This document shows positions 26,327 through 33,542 of a DNA stretch of 64,000 nt, one piece after another. The first letter of the stretch is position 1; each line of letters begins with the position of its first letter. The notes under the pieces were generated by a model that saw nothing but the letters and a program-made list of their open reading frames with translations, was not told the origin of the DNA and did not search any database. The translations under genes and the position numbers were made by a program. Origin of the DNA: Cyanobium sp. FGCU6 (lineage in GTDB: Bacteria > Cyanobacteriota > Cyanobacteriia > PCC-6307 > Cyanobiaceae); contig JANWUR010000018.1 of assembly GCA_024958655.1 (NCBI GenBank), positions 1 to 64,000 of the forward strand, in the 5' to 3' direction.

Positions 26327-27394
26327 ATGAGAGAGGGGTGGCAGACAAAGAAGCTGGGAAAAATCTGTATCGTCGACTGGGGCAACACTGACTTGACAAA
26401 ATCAGCCTATGTTGCCGATGGCCAGTATCTCGCCGTTTCGGCAGCAGGCTGTGACGGAAGAATTGGGCACATGGAACCCGAGAAATACACGCCTGTCCTC
26501 TCAGTTATCGGCGCATAGTGCGGATGCATGTTTCTTCCCGAAGATGATTTCATGGCAATTAAGGACACCATCACGCTCACGCCTAGCCACGGTTTATGCA
26601 CTGGAAAGTTCTTGTATCAGCTGCTTACGCATGTGGAGCTTCCCAAGCGTGGCGCAGCGCAACCATTCATCTCAAAGGCAGACATTCAGTCATTCCTGGT
26701 TCCCGTCCCCCCACTCCCCGAACAGCAGCGAATCGTCGCCCTGCTCGACCAAGCGTTTGCGGGCCTCGCCACTGCCAAAGCCAACGCCGAGCGGAATTTG
26801 CAGAACGCCAGAGCCATTTTTGAGAGTCATCTTCAGACCGCTTTAAGTAGCCAGGGCGATGGATGGATTGAAACGACGCTTGGCGAGGTGTGCGAGATGT
26901 ACCAGCCGAAGACCATTGGCCTGAAGGATCTTATTCCAAACGGCCAATACCCTGTATTTGAGGCGAACGGCATCATTGGCCACTACGACAAGTTCAACCA
27001 CGAGGAGCCTCAGCTGCTGACCACCTGCAGAGGAGTAACATGCGGTGCTGTCAATTTTTCTGAGCCATACTCGTGGCTTACGGGCAACGCGATGGTCGTG
27101 AGGCCGCTTGAAGAGTCGCTAGACCTCGGATTTCCCGAGCTCGCTTTTCGGGGCGGCATAAGCATCTCTGAAGCCATTACAGGATCTGCTCAACCACAAA
27201 TCACGCGCACAAACCTTTCTCCCCTCTCAATTAGTTTCCCGTCCTCAGTTGATGAGCAACAACAGCTTGTCATCAGGTTCAGATCTGTTGCCGCGGAAGC
27301 CCAACGCCTCACCCGCCCCTACGAACGCAAACTCGCCGCCCTGGAGGAGCTGAAGAAATCCCCTCTGCAGCAGGCCTTCAACGGCGAGCTCTGA
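26327..27394 (+). pseudogene. hsdS: Type I restriction specificity subunit HsdS with internal stop
   Basis: Starts at ATG 26327 (REGWQTKKLGKICIVDWGN), typical of target-recognition domain 1. A TAG at 26516-26518 interrupts TRD1, after which the same frame resumes with MFLPEDDFMAIKDTITL, the conserved PPLPEQQRIVALLDQAF helix, TRD2 beginning WIETTLGEVCEMYQP, and a second conserved helix up to LQQAFNGEL. HsdS gives type I methylases and nucleases their target. No hsdM or hsdR lies in the window, so even a repaired gene would be an orphan here. A 288-residue ORF from ATG 26528 may still be translated. Confidence 0.75.
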
Positions 27395-27455
27395 ACAGGG
27401 GTCTGTCTCCCCTCTGCATCGCGCCTACGCTTCAACCATCAGCTCCGCCGCCGCG

Positions 27456-27776
27456 ATGACGGCCTCCGTCACTCACCCCTGCACCAGCCGCGCCGAGGTG
27501 TTGGCGGTGCTGCGCGAGCACTTCCCAGGCCTGGCCGCTGAGTTCAAGCTCAGCAGCCTGCAGCTGTTCGGCTCGTTTGCCGCGGATGAGGCCACCGCCA
27601 GCAGCGACGTTGATCTGCTGGCCAGCTTCTCCGAGCCGATCGGTTTCGGCTTCATCCACCTGGCGGATCGCCTCGAAGAGCTGCTCGGCCGCAAGGTGGA
27701 TCTCGTGGCCGCCGACGGGATCAAGGAGAACCGTCGCCCCTTCATCCTCAGCAGCCTGGTCCATGTCGCGCCGTGA
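27456..27776 (+). CDS. MNT-type nucleotidyltransferase antitoxin (MntA-like)
   Basis: A 106-residue protein with the minimal nucleotidyltransferase motif GSFAADEATASSDVDLL (GS-x10-D-x-D) and a downstream RKVDLVAADGIK strand. In characterised MNT/HEPN pairs the MNT protein AMPylates a tyrosine of the HEPN toxin and so silences it. The stop lies inside the start region of the HEPN gene, which overlaps by 14 bases. Confidence 0.85.
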   Translation: MTASVTHPCTSRAEVLAVLREHFPGLAAEFKLSSLQLFGSFAADEATASSDVDLLASFSEPIGFGFIHLADRLEELLGRKVDLVAADGIKENRRPFILSSLVHVAP

Positions 27777-28095
27777 CTGGACCCTGTTCGTCGCCGACAT
27801 GCAGGAGGCGTGCGACAAGATCGCGGCTTACACCCTCGGCATGGATTTTGAGGCATTCTGCGCAGACATGCGAACGGTGGATGCCGTGGTCCGCAATCTC
27901 GAAATCATCGGCGAGGCGTCCAATGGCATCCCCGAGGAGCAGAAACGTCTCAGGCCCGACATCGACTGGCGCGCCATCAGGGGCCTCCGCAATCGCATCG
28001 TGCATGAATACTTTGGGCTCAGCCTATCGGTGATCTGGGCTGTTGTTCAGCATGATCTCCCATCGCTGGCCCAACAGCTCCGAGCGTGGCCATGA
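27763..28095 (+). CDS. HEPN-family RNase toxin (HepT-like)
   Basis: A 110-residue protein from ATG 27763. It carries VVRNLEIIGEASNGIP and the catalytic RNRIVHEYFG motif, R-x4-H-x-Y, where Arg and His are needed for RNA cleavage and the Tyr is the site AMPylated by MntA-type partners. It overlaps the MNT gene and the pair looks intact, unlike several neighbours. Confidence 0.87.
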   Translation: MSRRDWTLFVADMQEACDKIAAYTLGMDFEAFCADMRTVDAVVRNLEIIGEASNGIPEEQKRLRPDIDWRAIRGLRNRIVHEYFGLSLSVIWAVVQHDLPSLAQQLRAWP

Positions 28096-28166
28096 GGATC
28101 TTGTATTTTTCCCCGTCCATGAACTGATCCCCTGCAAGCGAAACCCGAGTCGATACAGTCAGCGCT

Positions 28167-28394
28167 ATGGCCATCGAACGTTCCAGTGACGAGCCCGACG
28201 CCCTGATAATGCAGGCGAAAGTGCAGTTGCATGAGCAGCGGTGGCTGAGTATCTGCAGCCAGCCTGATTCCTTCTCCTCGCCAACGTGGCATGCCGATGT
28301 CCTGGCTGAGCGCCGCCAGCGACTCCTCGACGGTTCAGCCAAGCGCCTGTCCTGGCATGAGGCCAAGACCCAGCTGCAAGGCCTGAGCGAATGA
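28167..28394 (+). CDS. Orphan antitoxin, addiction-module component family
   Basis: A 75-residue protein. The C-terminal pattern WHADVLAERRQRLLDGSAKR followed by LSWHEAKTQL is typical of ParE-type antitoxins, in which this half wraps the toxin. Its stop overlaps an ATG at 28391 (ATGA) that begins a toxin-like reading frame, but that frame loses toxin character after about 11 codons. The antitoxin is therefore probably an orphan. Confidence 0.65.
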   Translation: MAIERSSDEPDALIMQAKVQLHEQRWLSICSQPDSFSSPTWHADVLAERRQRLLDGSAKRLSWHEAKTQLQGLSE

Positions 28395-28426
28395 TCATTG
28401 AAAGTTCCTCCGATGCTCTGAGGCTG
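28391..28426 (+). pseudogene. Stub of a ParE/RelE toxin gene
   Basis: ATG 28391 gives MIIESSSDALRL, similar to the usual start of ParE toxins (MxIxFSxxAxxDL), and it is coupled by ATGA to the antitoxin. After this the sequence becomes the 3' end of the convergent YafQ-type gene. The toxin was probably cut off by arrival of the Phd/YafQ module. Confidence 0.4.
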
Positions 28427-28738
28427 TCAGGCCCGAACCACCACATCGTGGGAGCCAATATCAATCGGGATCAGGGTCTGGCCTTGCATCAGAACTTCAA
28501 GCGTGATGCGATAGCTCAGGTTGATCGAGCCCGAGTGCAGCCCTTCAAGGCGGCTCCTCAGAGCATGAAGTCGTACGGAAGGATGGTACGGATTGGCTTC
28601 CAGAAGGAGCAGCGTTTTGCGATACACTTCACGCATCTCGGGATGGCGCCGCAGAAAACGAGCGGCTCGGCGGTGTACCGCTCGGTGAACAGCAACGACC
28701 AACTCAAGGCTGCGTCTGCGCCGTTTGCAGCGCGTCAT
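28427..28738 (-). CDS. YafQ/RelE-superfamily toxin
   Basis: About 103 residues from ATG 28738; a TTG start near 28708 would avoid most of the overlap with the antitoxin. The pattern RRHPEMREVYRKTLLLLEAN, then PSVRLHALRSRLEGLHSGSI and LSYRITLEVLMQGQTLIPID, is that of YafQ-like endoribonuclease toxins. It is encoded just downstream of, and overlapping, a Phd/YefM antitoxin. Confidence 0.7.
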   Translation of the reverse strand: MTRCKRRRRSLELVVAVHRAVHRRAARFLRRHPEMREVYRKTLLLLEANPYHPSVRLHALRSRLEGLHSGSINLSYRITLEVLMQGQTLIPIDIGSHDVVVRA

Positions 28739-29003
28739 CGGGCCCGATAGCCATGGCATCCAGGCGCATGAGGTGATCGTCCACCGATTCGAGCACAACA
28801 CGACCGGCGGCGAGATCGGCGCGGGCTTCCTGCAGCGCGATTTCCAGCTCGTACTCCCGCAGGCGCTGATAAGCATCGGCTTCCATCACCACATAGCGCA
28901 GCTCACCGCGCACGCTCAGCCCCACCTCCCGTTCGTGCTCCAGCGCCCGTGAGATGGCGCCGATGCCCCCGGTTTTCAGATCGTTCGCCGAGATCGCCTG
29001 CAT
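28704..29003 (-). CDS. Phd/YefM-family antitoxin
   Basis: A 99-residue protein from ATG 29003. The N-terminal SANDLKTGGIGAISRALE and LRYVVMEADAYQRLREYELE follow the Phd/YefM DNA-binding fold; the C-terminal part, EARADLAAGRVVLESVDDHL, would bind the toxin. It precedes and overlaps the YafQ-type toxin gene. Confidence 0.75.
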   Translation of the reverse strand: MQAISANDLKTGGIGAISRALEHEREVGLSVRGELRYVVMEADAYQRLREYELEIALQEARADLAAGRVVLESVDDHLMRLDAMAIGPDDALQTAQTQP

Positions 29004-29055
29004 CGCACACTTACCAGCTCGGCTTCGTTATCAAAATTCAATCGCTGATGCCGTT

Positions 29056-29172
29056 GCTGATCTGGGTAGACCAGAAGAAATCGGCCAGCTGTTTTCATCC
29101 TTCCAGAGATATCTTTATGAAACATCTGCCTCAATTCTGATTTTTCACCAAGGCTTTCCAGGAGCAATATAG
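29056..29172 (+). pseudogene. Gene fragment encoding ADLGRPEEIG-type peptide (copy 1)
   Basis: The frame reads ADLGRPEEIGQLFSSFQRYL and then YETSASILIFHQGF. A closely similar peptide is encoded at 32241-32318. No proper start is present and the upstream residues look unrelated, so I read it as a fragment. The family is not known to me. Confidence 0.4.
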
Positions 29173-29289
29173 TGCCTGCTAATCCAATGCGCCTGACCCG
29201 CCACCCAAGGCCTGATGGCACAACCGTTGTCTCTTGGCGGGCAGGTGATTGGAGCCGTTGAGCTCAACCCTCCAGGTGGTTTCCGAGCC

Positions 29290-29415
29290 TCAACACAGCA
29301 GCAGGGCAGCCGCCACCAGCAACCGCTCATCTGGCGTCAGATCCTCCAACGATCGCCCACGCTCGCTGAATGGGTGAAAACGCTCTGGGACTGGGGGCTG
29401 TACGTGCTCAGCCAT
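29290..29415 (-). CDS. Small ORF, 41 residues, unknown
   Basis: ATG 29415 to TGA at 29290. The peptide has a Pro-rich start (MAEHVQPPVPERFHPF) and a helical, Leu/Ala-rich end (LTPDERLLVAAALLLC). It is coherent but I see no ribosome binding site and no family. It could be the tail of a lost gene. Confidence 0.25.
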   Translation of the reverse strand: MAEHVQPPVPERFHPFSERGRSLEDLTPDERLLVAAALLLC

Positions 29416-29463
29416 CTGATTGGCTCGGGGTCTCTGATGTTGTCCAAGGGGCAAGCGGGGCTC

Positions 29464-29868
29464 AGATCACCACCACCTCCAGAATGCCCTTGTGGTTGCC
29501 GCCAACGCCGATGCCGATGGTGGTGAGGGGTTCTGCCCCTCCTCCACCGCCATCGCGGCCAGCAGGGAGGTCATCGCCTTGGTGTCTGAGCCCAGATGAA
29601 AGCGGTCGCTGCGCTGCACGGGGATCTGGGCGCCGGCCTTGCGGGTGCCCACAGCGCCCACCGCCACCACCTTCCCTTCGATCACCACAGCCGCTGCCAA
29701 TGCGGGCAGTGAATAGCGGCTGCGAACGGGCTCCAGCATCGCCTCCAACGCGATGGGCGCGCTGGCCGATGGCACAGGGGTGGGTGCCGCACCGGCGGGA
29801 GGAACAGCCGCCGCCACCATCTGCAGGCCGAGCAGGGCAAGGGAGACGGGGGCCAGTCGCGCGCTCAT
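29464..29868 (-). pseudogene. Serine hydrolase / class C beta-lactamase-like remnant
   Basis: From ATG 29868 there is a signal peptide (MSARLAPVSLALLGL...), then AAAVVIEGKVVAVGAVGTRK and FHLGSDTKAMTSLLAAM with the S-x-x-K nucleophile motif SDTK. After VEEGQN the frame breaks, and a second frame gives a short possible C-terminus (LTTIGIGVGGNHKG). The central half with the Tyr and KTG-type motifs is missing, so the enzyme cannot be active. Confidence 0.65.
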
Positions 29869-30209
29869 CGCCGTGCCTGCCGATAGGGCCTGGAGCGGAA
29901 CCATGGCTCCAGAGCTCAGCGTAGGCCGGCCGCACCGGACAGGCTGAGCTAGGCCCTGGCAGCGGGCGGAGCCGCTGATGGAGCCGCCGTCACGGCCCAC
30001 CTCACTCTTCACCTCTCTTCCGAATCCAGCCCATCCCTTCGTGCCTTTCATGGACTGCCTGGCCGAGCCTCATCAGGTGGACTGCATTCCCAGGCAGTGG
30101 TTCGTCTTGCTGGCGTTCAACGCAATTTTGTACGGCTGTCGCCATGGTGCTCGGTGTGCAGCTGGTGCCGCCGCACTGCAGTGAGCAGCTCCCCGACTGG
30201 AACGACTGG
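29869..30209. other. 341-base stretch without a gene
   Basis: Short frames occur on both strands but none shows family features or a plausible start. It separates the beta-lactamase remnant from the MazF remnant and is probably decayed sequence. Confidence 0.35.
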
Positions 30210-30216
30210 ACCGCAT

Positions 30217-30487
30217 GACCCCAGCCGTTCTCTGCCGCGGATCGCTGGCTTCAGGCCCATCCCAGCGTCACCCTCTGCCCGCTCACCAGCACCCTCCGGC
30301 AGGCGCCCCTGGTGCGGGTCGCCGTGGAGCCCTCGGCGCGCAATGGCCTGCGCAAGCCCTCCCAGCTGATGGCCGACAGACTCTTCACCGTGCCGGTCCT
30401 GGCGGTGGGTGAGGTGTGGGCCAGCTGGAGCCCCAGGTGCTGGTGGATCTGGATCTGGCCCTGCGGGGTTGGCTGGAGTTGCCCTGA
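30217..30487 (+). pseudogene. MazF/PemK-type toxin remnant with two frameshifts
   Basis: Three frames in succession encode MazF-like pieces: PAVL near 30220, then from 30234 AADRWLQAHPSVTLCPLTST followed by VRVAVEPSARNGLRKPSQLM and ADRLFTVPV, and finally VGQLEPQVLVDLDLALRGWL up to TGA at 30485-30487. The middle portion is the conserved body of MazF mRNA interferases. Shifts at about 30230 and 30415 break it. Confidence 0.6.
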
Positions 30488-30619
30488 CCGTGGCCGGGGG
30501 ACTCACCCAGGGTCTGCTGCTCGTCGTTTCCTGCATCGGCGGGCCATTTCTTCCTGCATCGAAAGCTCGAGGTTTCCAGCATTAAAGGTCCGACATCTGC
30601 TGCATTGGCTTGCTGCCGC

Positions 30620-31791
30620 ATGGCCTCCGGCTACCGCTCCCGCATCGCCGATGGCGAGCTGCGCGCGTGCCTGGCTTCCGCCGGTGCGGTGGTGAACGAG
30701 GGCCCGAAAGCCTGCGGCAAGACCCGCCTGGCCCAGCAGCTGGCCGCCTCCACGGTGCTGCTGGATGTGGACACCGCCGCTCGCCAGGCGCTGGCGGTGG
30801 ATCCGGCCCTGGTGCTGGCCGGTCCTCGGCCTCGCCTGCTGGATGAGTGGCAGGTGGAGCCTGCGCTCTGGAACCAGGTGCGGCGGGCCGTGGATGCCGT
30901 TGAAGCTCCGGGGCAGTTTCTGCACACCGGCTCGGCGGTGCCGGCCGATGACGCCGAGCGTCACACCGGGGCCGGGCGCTTTTCGTTTCTGCGGCTGTGG
31001 ACCATGACCTTGCGGGAGAGCGGTGCCGGTCAGGGCGGCGTCTCGCTGGCGGCGCTGCTGGCGGGAGAGCCGCCGAGCTGCCCCGATCCAGGGCCGCCCG
31101 CGACTACCTGGAGCAGGTGCGTCAGGTGGACGTGCAACGGGTGGATGGGCGGCGGCGCGATCCCCGGCGGCTGGGAGCCCTGCTGCGCTCCCTCGGCCGC
31201 AACGTCGCCACCGAAGTGAGCCTGGCCACCCTGGCGACCGATGCCGGCGGTGCCGATGGGCCCCTCGACCCGCGCACCGTGGCCGACCGCCTGCAGGCTC
31301 TGGAACGGCTGATGGTGGTGGAAAACCAGCCCGCCTGGCGGCCCCATCTGCGTTCCAGGGCGGCCCTGCGCCAGGCGCCCCGGCGCCACTTCTGCGACCC
31401 CTCCCTTGCGGTTGCAGCCGTCGGCGGCAGTCCCGATCGCCTGCTCAACGACCTGGAGTGGCTGAGATTGCTGTTCGAGTCGCTCGTGATCCGCGATCTG
31501 CGGGTGCTGGCCCAGGCACTGGATGGCGAGGTGTTCCACTACCGCGACAACTACGGCGTCGAGGTGGACGCGATCGTGCAGCTGCGTGATGGCCGCTGGG
31601 GCGCGGTCGAGGTCAAGCTGGACCAGGGCCAGGTGGAGGCCGCCGCCGCAGGCCTTCTGCGCTTTCACCAACAGATCGACATCCGCCGCACCGGAGAACC
31701 CGCCTTCCTGGCGGTGGTCTGCGGCAGCGGCTACGGCTACCGGCGGGCGGACGGCATCACCGTGGTGCCGGTAGGAGCGCTGGGGCTGTGA
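30620..31791 (+). pseudogene. AAA ATPase with DUF4143 domain, frameshifted
   Basis: From ATG 30620 the first frame encodes the P-loop part, GPKACGKTRLAQQL (Walker A) and ALVLAGPRPRLLDEWQVEP (Walker B region). Near 31080-31100 the coding signal moves to another frame, which gives RDYLEQVRQVDVQ, a DNA-binding-like middle region, and the DUF4143 nuclease-like end VEVDAIVQLRDGRWGAVEVK to TGA 31789-31791. Such ATPases occur widely in bacteria with unknown function. The break makes this copy non-functional unless it is a sequencing error. Confidence 0.65.
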
Positions 31792-31997
31792 TCAGGCCGC
31801 AGGCAGATCCCGGCGCCGAGGTGCGTCTGTTCGGCTCCCGTGCCCGCGGCACCGAGCGGCCCGATTCCGATCTCGATCTGCTGTTCTCCACCAGTGAAGT
31901 GCAGGAGCGGCGCCATGGATGTCAGAACGTGATGGCGGAGGCCTTCCGCTACGGGCGCCGGCAGGATCCTGCGGGCCTCCTGCCTGGCCCCGGCTGA
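31788..31997 (+). pseudogene. MNT-type nucleotidyltransferase, truncated
   Basis: GTG 31788 overlaps the stop of the DUF4143 ATPase. The frame gives VRLFGSRARGTERPDSDLDL, the GS-x9/10-D-x-D motif, then after FSTSEVQERR it runs into unrelated residues and stops at 31997. The C-terminal half of the normal domain is missing. Confidence 0.55.
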
Positions 31998-32235
31998 AAC
32001 GGAATCCGGCTTTCTGCGTATCGCGCAGCGCGACCTGCATGCCGCCTCGGCCATGGCGGATGCTTCGCACTTTCTGGGCGCCGCTGTTGAGCCCTTCGTT
32101 GGCCTCAGCCGCTTCACCCTGTTTGCCGTGGTGTGGCGCCACGACGAAGAGCCGGATGTGGAGCAGCTCGATCGCACCTACTGGAACCGGCTCTGCGCGG
32201 AACTGCTCCACCACGCGGGCAGCCTGCTGCCATGA
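31915..32235 (+). pseudogene. HEPN-domain protein remnant
   Basis: ATG 31915 opens a frame closed by TGA after five codons. The same frame resumes with LRASCLAPAETESGFLRIAQ and RDLHAASAMADA, then an end resembling HEPN C-termini (FTLFAVVWRHDEEPDVEQLD, LCAELLHHAGSLLP). The R-x4-H motif is absent. With the truncated MNT gene before it, this is a decayed MNT/HEPN pair. Confidence 0.45.
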
Positions 32236-32318
32236 ACGAGGCCGACCTGGGAAGACCCGAGGAGATCGGCAAGCTCTTTGCAGGCTTCCAGAGGTTTCTC
32301 TATCAGGCTTCCGCCTGA
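32232..32318 (+). pseudogene. 28-codon ORF encoding ADLGRPEEIG-type peptide (copy 2)
   Basis: ATG 32232, overlapping the HEPN remnant stop, encodes MNEADLGRPEEIGKLFAGFQ and RFLYQASA. It is the counterpart of the fragment at 29056-29172. In both places it follows toxin-antitoxin sequence, so it may be the start of a gene that often follows such modules, or part of a repeated segment. Confidence 0.35.
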
Positions 32319-32431
32319 ATCAATGGAAAGCCATACGAATTGTAAAGCCCTATCTGACAAGCCAATCGTTGCCAGCTTGACTCGCAAGATGTGGTCGCTT
32401 TTGTGCGCCAACCATCCGGAGATCTTCACTC

Positions 32432-32893
32432 ATGAGTATTCAGAGCGGCAGTCAGCAATTGCTGATCCACGGCATGGCTCTCGTGCTGGTCGGTTTGGTA
32501 TGGGGCCTGGTCGTCCCCGCCACTCCGCATCCCAGGCTTGCCCTGGGTGCCCACATCCAGTTCGTGACCAATGGAATGCTGTTCCTAGTCCTGGCAACGG
32601 CGTTGCTGGCGCTGCCGCACAGTGTCGGGCTGAAATCGATCTGGACGATGGTGGTGGCGGCTTGGTTGACCTGGAGCATGGCCATCTCCGAGGCAGCCAA
32701 TAGTTGGTGGGGAACCAGCCAGATGTTGCCCATCTCCGCAGGCCAGGCAGGTGTCACAGGCGGGGATCCTTGGCAGGAACTCGTGGTCAGCCTTGCTCAC
32801 ATTGGTGCAGGACTGGGGCTGATCATTGCCTGGACGTTGCTTCTGATCGGTTTTCTCAGGCCGGCTGTCAGCCCAGGCTCCGCCGATGCCTGA
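32432..32893 (+). CDS. Hydroxylaminobenzene mutase-like membrane protein
   Basis: A 153-residue protein with four membrane helices. The pattern LLIHGMALVLVGLVWGLVVP, ALGAHIQFVTNGMLFLVL and a Trp-rich third helix resembles the small HabA/HabB-type isomerases. Family membership is by resemblance; the true substrate in a cyanobacterium is unknown. It marks the return to intact genes after the decayed islet. Confidence 0.6.
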   Translation: MSIQSGSQQLLIHGMALVLVGLVWGLVVPATPHPRLALGAHIQFVTNGMLFLVLATALLALPHSVGLKSIWTMVVAAWLTWSMAISEAANSWWGTSQMLPISAGQAGVTGGDPWQELVVSLAHIGAGLGLIIAWTLLLIGFLRPAVSPGSADA

Positions 32894-32912
32894 GCCTCCG
32901 CCTTCGCCGGCT

Positions 32913-33440
32913 TCAGTTGCATCCCTCCGCCGAGACGCGGTAACTGAACCCCGTGGAGCCGGGCATGGCGCTCGAGCCCACGCGCACATTCACCATGCTG
33001 GTGCGCCTGCCGGGGACCGCTGGGAACGGACCGAAGCTGCGCCGCTGGCCGGGCTCGAGGGTGGGGTTCTCGTTCACCACCTGCAGGTTGGAGCCGTCGG
33101 TGAACCGCAGGAATGCCGCCACCGGAAAGGTGCCCCGGCCGGTGGAGGCCGACTGGAGGTTGATGCGGTAGCTGGCGAAGGAACGGTCCACCGTGAAGTC
33201 GGTGTTCCAGTTGGTGCGGCCGAGCAGCCCCACGCGATCCGCGCTGATCCGCTTCTCCACCACGGGCTGTCCGCCGCCGCCGATCGGCATCAGCGAGACG
33301 CACTGGGCCCTGGCGGCTGCTTCGCCTCCCACCAGACCCACCATTGCCGCGAGCGTGAACCAACACCCGAGGGCGCGGCTATGGGGGAGAGCGATCAGCT
33401 TGGTCGTCGGATTGGAGATCGGCATCGCGGGGAAGCGCAT
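32913..33440 (-). CDS. Secreted protein, unknown function
   Basis: A 175-residue protein with a signal peptide (hydrophobic stretch about residues 24-42, cleavage after ARA) and a mature domain of about 130 residues rich in strands, with single cysteines near both ends (AQCVSLMPIG and SAEGCN) that may pair. I recognise no family. It is encoded convergently with the HabA-like gene. Confidence 0.65.
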   Translation of the reverse strand: MRFPAMPISNPTTKLIALPHSRALGCWFTLAAMVGLVGGEAAARAQCVSLMPIGGGGQPVVEKRISADRVGLLGRTNWNTDFTVDRSFASYRINLQSASTGRGTFPVAAFLRFTDGSNLQVVNENPTLEPGQRRSFGPFPAVPGRRTSMVNVRVGSSAMPGSTGFSYRVSAEGCN

Positions 33441-33542
33441 CGTGGATTGTCCTGGCAGTTGGTAGGTCCTGAAACCTATGCTCCCCGAGCGGCTTCAGCC
33501 GCGCCACCTCCGGCAGGCTGAGGGCCGCAGCGGCAAGCCCCG

